Below are positions 61,652-64,000 of a stretch of 64,000 nucleotides of DNA, piece by piece (position 1 is the first letter of the stretch; every line of letters starts with the position of its first letter). The notes below the pieces were generated by a model. The model saw only the letters and a program-made list of their open reading frames with translations. It did no database searches and was not told the origin of the DNA. A program made the translations under genes and the position numbers. The stretch is from positions 62,001 to 126,000 of the forward strand of contig CALZYE010000003.1 of assembly GCA_945830395.1 (NCBI GenBank). The letters are read 5' to 3'. Source of the stretch: an uncultured Clostridia bacterium (lineage in GTDB: Bacteria > Bacillota > Clostridia > Peptostreptococcales > Anaerovoracaceae).

Positions 61652-62235
61652 TAAAATTCCTCCCGGCTTTCTTCTGTCTCTTTCATTAAATCGGCTTCAT
61701 TTCTGTATATGCTTACAGTTGTTTTTCCATATCTTCGCCGGCGTACTCTAACGATTTTTCCCACTCTTTCGGGAATTTCGTCATGAGAGCCGTGTTCTGC
61801 TATTATTATACCGTTTACTGCCAATAAATCAAGATTTTCTATTATTTCCAGGCATCTTTTGTACAATCCTTCTCCGTAAGGCGGATCCAACAAAAAAACA
61901 TCTATTTTCTCCCTGATCCTGTTCAGATTCCTCGTGAAATCCCCCTGCAAAACAACAGCCCTATCCTCCGCACCGCAGTGCTTTATATTCCTCTTGGCTA
62001 TTCCTATACTATCTCTGCTCTTATCACAGAAATAGCATAATTTTGCCCCTCTTGAGAGAGCCTCCAAGCCTAAGCTTCCCGTACCTGTGAAAAGGTCGCA
62101 GAAAACATTTTCATAAGTATCGTTCATTAATAAATTGAATATGGATTCTCTAACCTTGTCAGATGTGGGTCTTATATCGTATCCTGCAGGAGTTTCCAGC
62201 TTCCTGCCTCTGTATTCACCCGTAATTATTCTCAT
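61651..62235 (-). CDS. rsmD: 16S rRNA (guanine966-N2)-methyltransferase RsmD
   Basis: RsmD is a SAM-dependent methyltransferase of 194 residues. DLFTGTGSLGLEALSRGA (near 47-64) is the SAM-binding motif, and LLDPPYGEG (near 113-121) is the NPPY-type catalytic motif. RGRKLETP near the N-terminus is also family-specific. The gene lies between recG and coaD, as is common in Firmicutes. Confidence 0.95.
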   Translation of the reverse strand: MRIITGEYRGRKLETPAGYDIRPTSDKVRESIFNLLMNDTYENVFCDLFTGTGSLGLEALSRGAKLCYFCDKSRDSIGIAKRNIKHCGAEDRAVVLQGDFTRNLNRIREKIDVFLLDPPYGEGLYKRCLEIIENLDLLAVNGIIIAEHGSHDEIPERVGKIVRVRRRRYGKTTVSIYRNEADLMKETEESREEF

Positions 62236-62252
62236 TTTTCACCTATTTTCGT

Positions 62253-64000
62253 CTATAATTTCAGATTTATGTCTTCACCGAACATTTTTTCAACTCTGCG
62301 TCTAAGTTCTCTGTTCTCATCAGAACTCAGAGAAGAATCCCTATTTAAAATGTCTGAAGCAATTTCCTTTGATTTTTCTAAAATTTCCTTATGTCTTATT
62401 ATATCTGCAATGTGCATTTCCGGAAGTCCGTGCTGCTTTGTACCGAATATCTCTCCTGGGCCTCTAAGTTTCAAATCCTCCTCTGCAATATCAAAACCGT
62501 CTGAGTTTCCGCATAGAATATCCACTCTTTTCTTTGCAACCTCCGTTTCTTTGTTTAGGATGAGATAACAATATGATGCGTCATCTCCTCTCCCGACCCG
62601 TCCTCTCAGCTGATGCATCTGTGCAAGTCCAAAACGCTCACAGTTCTCAATAACCATAACGGTGGCATTTGGAACATTAATCCCTATTTCGATGACAACA
62701 GTTGCTACCAATACCTGAATATCACCGGCTACAAAAGACTCCATCACAGAATCTTTTTCTTCCTGAGATAGATTGCCGTGGAGCAGTTCAACTCTGTGGG
62801 GTTTATATAATCTTTTCAGTTCCTTGTATACTGTTTCTGCCGACTTTGCATCAACAGCCTCTGAGTCCTCTATGAGAGGTGCAACAACATAGACCTGATG
62901 TCCTGAGTCCATTTCCCCTTTAATTTTCTTATAAACTGACTTTCGCTGTTCTTTTGAACAAGCAATTGTCCTTATCTTTTTTCGTCCCGCCGGCATGGTA
63001 TCAATTATCGAAATATCCAGTTCGCCGTACAAAATCACCGCAAGCGTTCTCGGTATAGGTGTTGCCGTCATCACTAAAACATTTGGTCTTTCTCCTTTCA
63101 CGGAAAGTTTATACCTTTGTTCCACTCCGAACCTATGCTGTTCATCGGTTATGACAAGTCCCAGCCTTCTGAACTCCACATCTTTTTGTATCAAGGCGTG
63201 GGTTCCCACAATAACATCTATCTCTCCTGATCTTAACCCGGACAGAATGTCCCGTTTTTCAGAAGCCTTCATGCTTCCCACAAGAAGCTTCACATTGACA
63301 CCGAATTTATCAAAATCTCTTTTAAGAGAGAAAAAATGCTGTTTTGAAAGAATCTCCGTAGGTGCCATCATGGCCGACTGGTATCCCGATTTAAAAGAAG
63401 TATAAATTGCCGTTTCTGCAATTACAGTTTTACCTGATCCTACATCTCCCTGCACCAGCCTGTTCATAGCTTTGTTGCCCTTCAAATCGGAGCTTATTTC
63501 TTCCCAAACCTTTTTCTGTCCTTTTGTAAAGTCAAAATCAAGGCTTGTTATAAACTCATCCGCTTCTGATATATCAAAATTTATGCCTGAATTTTCACAC
63601 CCCTCATCCCGTTTCATATAAAGAAGCCCTGTTTGCAAAGCCAGAAGTTCCTCAAAGATAAACCTGTATTTTGCCATAAGAACACTCTTGCTCCCGGCAG
63701 GAAAATGTATATTCTCTATTGCAAATTTGCAGTCCGCGATCCTGTTTTCCGTTATAACCTTCTTCGGCAGCCATTCTTTTATATCTTCAACTAATGGTAA
63801 AATCAAGTTCAGATAACTTCTGATTTCTTTTTGGGAAATACCGTCAATTTTCTTATATACGGGAAAAACACCTCTGACATCCTCATCGCTGCCTCTCATA
63901 GCCGCCATAGGATGAACCATTTGCAGCCTGCCGTGGTTTTCCGTCATTTTTCCGAAAAAAACATAATCTTCGTTGATTTTTAGGGTATTTGCCATATATT
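62253..64000 (-). CDS. recG: ATP-dependent DNA helicase RecG (5' end outside window)
   Basis: RecG reverses stalled forks and processes branched DNA. About 581 residues are visible; the frame is still open at base 64000, so roughly 100 N-terminal residues are missing. The wedge-domain remainder is followed by helicase motifs: GDVGSGKT (motif I), ITDEQHRFGV (motif II, DEQH form), TATPIPRT (motif III) and QLRGRVGRG (motif VI). The C-terminal region GTKQHGLPE is characteristic. It is followed 17 bases later by rsmD. Confidence 0.96.
   Translation of the reverse strand, partial: YMANTLKINEDYVFFGKMTENHGRLQMVHPMAAMRGSDEDVRGVFPVYKKIDGISQKEIRSYLNLILPLVEDIKEWLPKKVITENRIADCKFAIENIHFPAGSKSVLMAKYRFIFEELLALQTGLLYMKRDEGCENSGINFDISEADEFITSLDFDFTKGQKKVWEEISSDLKGNKAMNRLVQGDVGSGKTVIAETAIYTSFKSGYQSAMMAPTEILSKQHFFSLKRDFDKFGVNVKLLVGSMKASEKRDILSGLRSGEIDVIVGTHALIQKDVEFRRLGLVITDEQHRFGVEQRYKLSVKGERPNVLVMTATPIPRTLAVILYGELDISIIDTMPAGRKKIRTIACSKEQRKSVYKKIKGEMDSGHQVYVVAPLIEDSEAVDAKSAETVYKELKRLYKPHRVELLHGNLSQEEKDSVMESFVAGDIQVLVATVVIEIGINVPNATVMVIENCERFGLAQMHQLRGRVGRGDDASYCYLILNKETEVAKKRVDILCGNSDGFDIAEEDLKLRGPGEIFGTKQHGLPEMHIADIIRHKEILEKSKEIASDILNRDSSLSSDENRELRRRVEKMFGEDINLKL

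Overview
The window looks like a low-GC Clostridia (Bacillota) chromosome, plausibly from the Anaerovoracaceae / Eubacteriales family XIII neighbourhood. The taxonomic placement is inferred from gene order (mutS-mutL-miaA-ynbB; rplU-rpmA-obgE; ftsK-rimO-pgsA-cinA-recA; recG-rsmD-coaD-tmcAL-ackA-rpmF), AT-rich sequence, consensus sigma-A promoters, AGGAGG-type ribosome binding sites, and lysine-rich secreted proteins with a fibronectin-like tail. Almost all of the sequence is coding. I saw no rRNA, tRNA, CRISPR array, prophage or insertion sequence.

Region 1 (1-7542, + strand): the 3' part of mutS, then mutL, miaA, a XerS-like tyrosine recombinase at the place where related genomes often carry hfq, a YnbB-type PLP enzyme and a VTT-domain membrane protein. 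Region 2 (7543-15449, + strand) is the accessory part: two large secreted proteins built from NEAT-like modules, then a lipoprotein, permease and ATPase of an iron/haem-type ABC importer. The second secreted protein ends in a half-length, diverged copy of the lipoprotein encoded just downstream. Region 3 (15450-16131): a YneA-type SOS division inhibitor behind a promoter flanked by two LexA boxes.

Region 4 (16132-38038): a small PH-like membrane protein, an NhaC antiporter and a two-component system placed directly behind a purine operon (purE-M-N-purO type-AICAR transformylase-D-L). The operon uses separate PurO-type IMP cyclohydrolase and AICAR transformylase proteins in place of bifunctional PurH. 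Then come ruvX, ireB, alaS, a phosphohexomutase, and divergent nadA / nadB-nadC. Region 5 (38045-40172): KtrB/KtrA potassium uptake, closed by a strong terminator. Region 6 (40222-47304, - strand): iscU-iscS, a DUF896 gene under a large palindrome, a ComEA-like protein, a DUF2344 protein, an HD-radical SAM fusion and obgE.

Region 7 (47359-64000, - strand): rpmA-rplU behind a probable L21 leader, a frameshifted small membrane gene, SOS-controlled recA, cinA, pgsA, rimO, ftsK, uppP, asd, rpmF, ackA, tmcAL, a coiled-coil protein, coaD, rsmD and the 3' part of recG.

The items most worth a second look are the NEAT-like uptake locus with its embedded half binding protein, the three identical SOS-box cores at yneA and recA, the HD-radical SAM fusion, the L21 with a helical DNA/RNA-binding-like tail beside an L27 with no leader, and the palindromic control regions at DUF896, nadA/nadB and the NEAT promoter.
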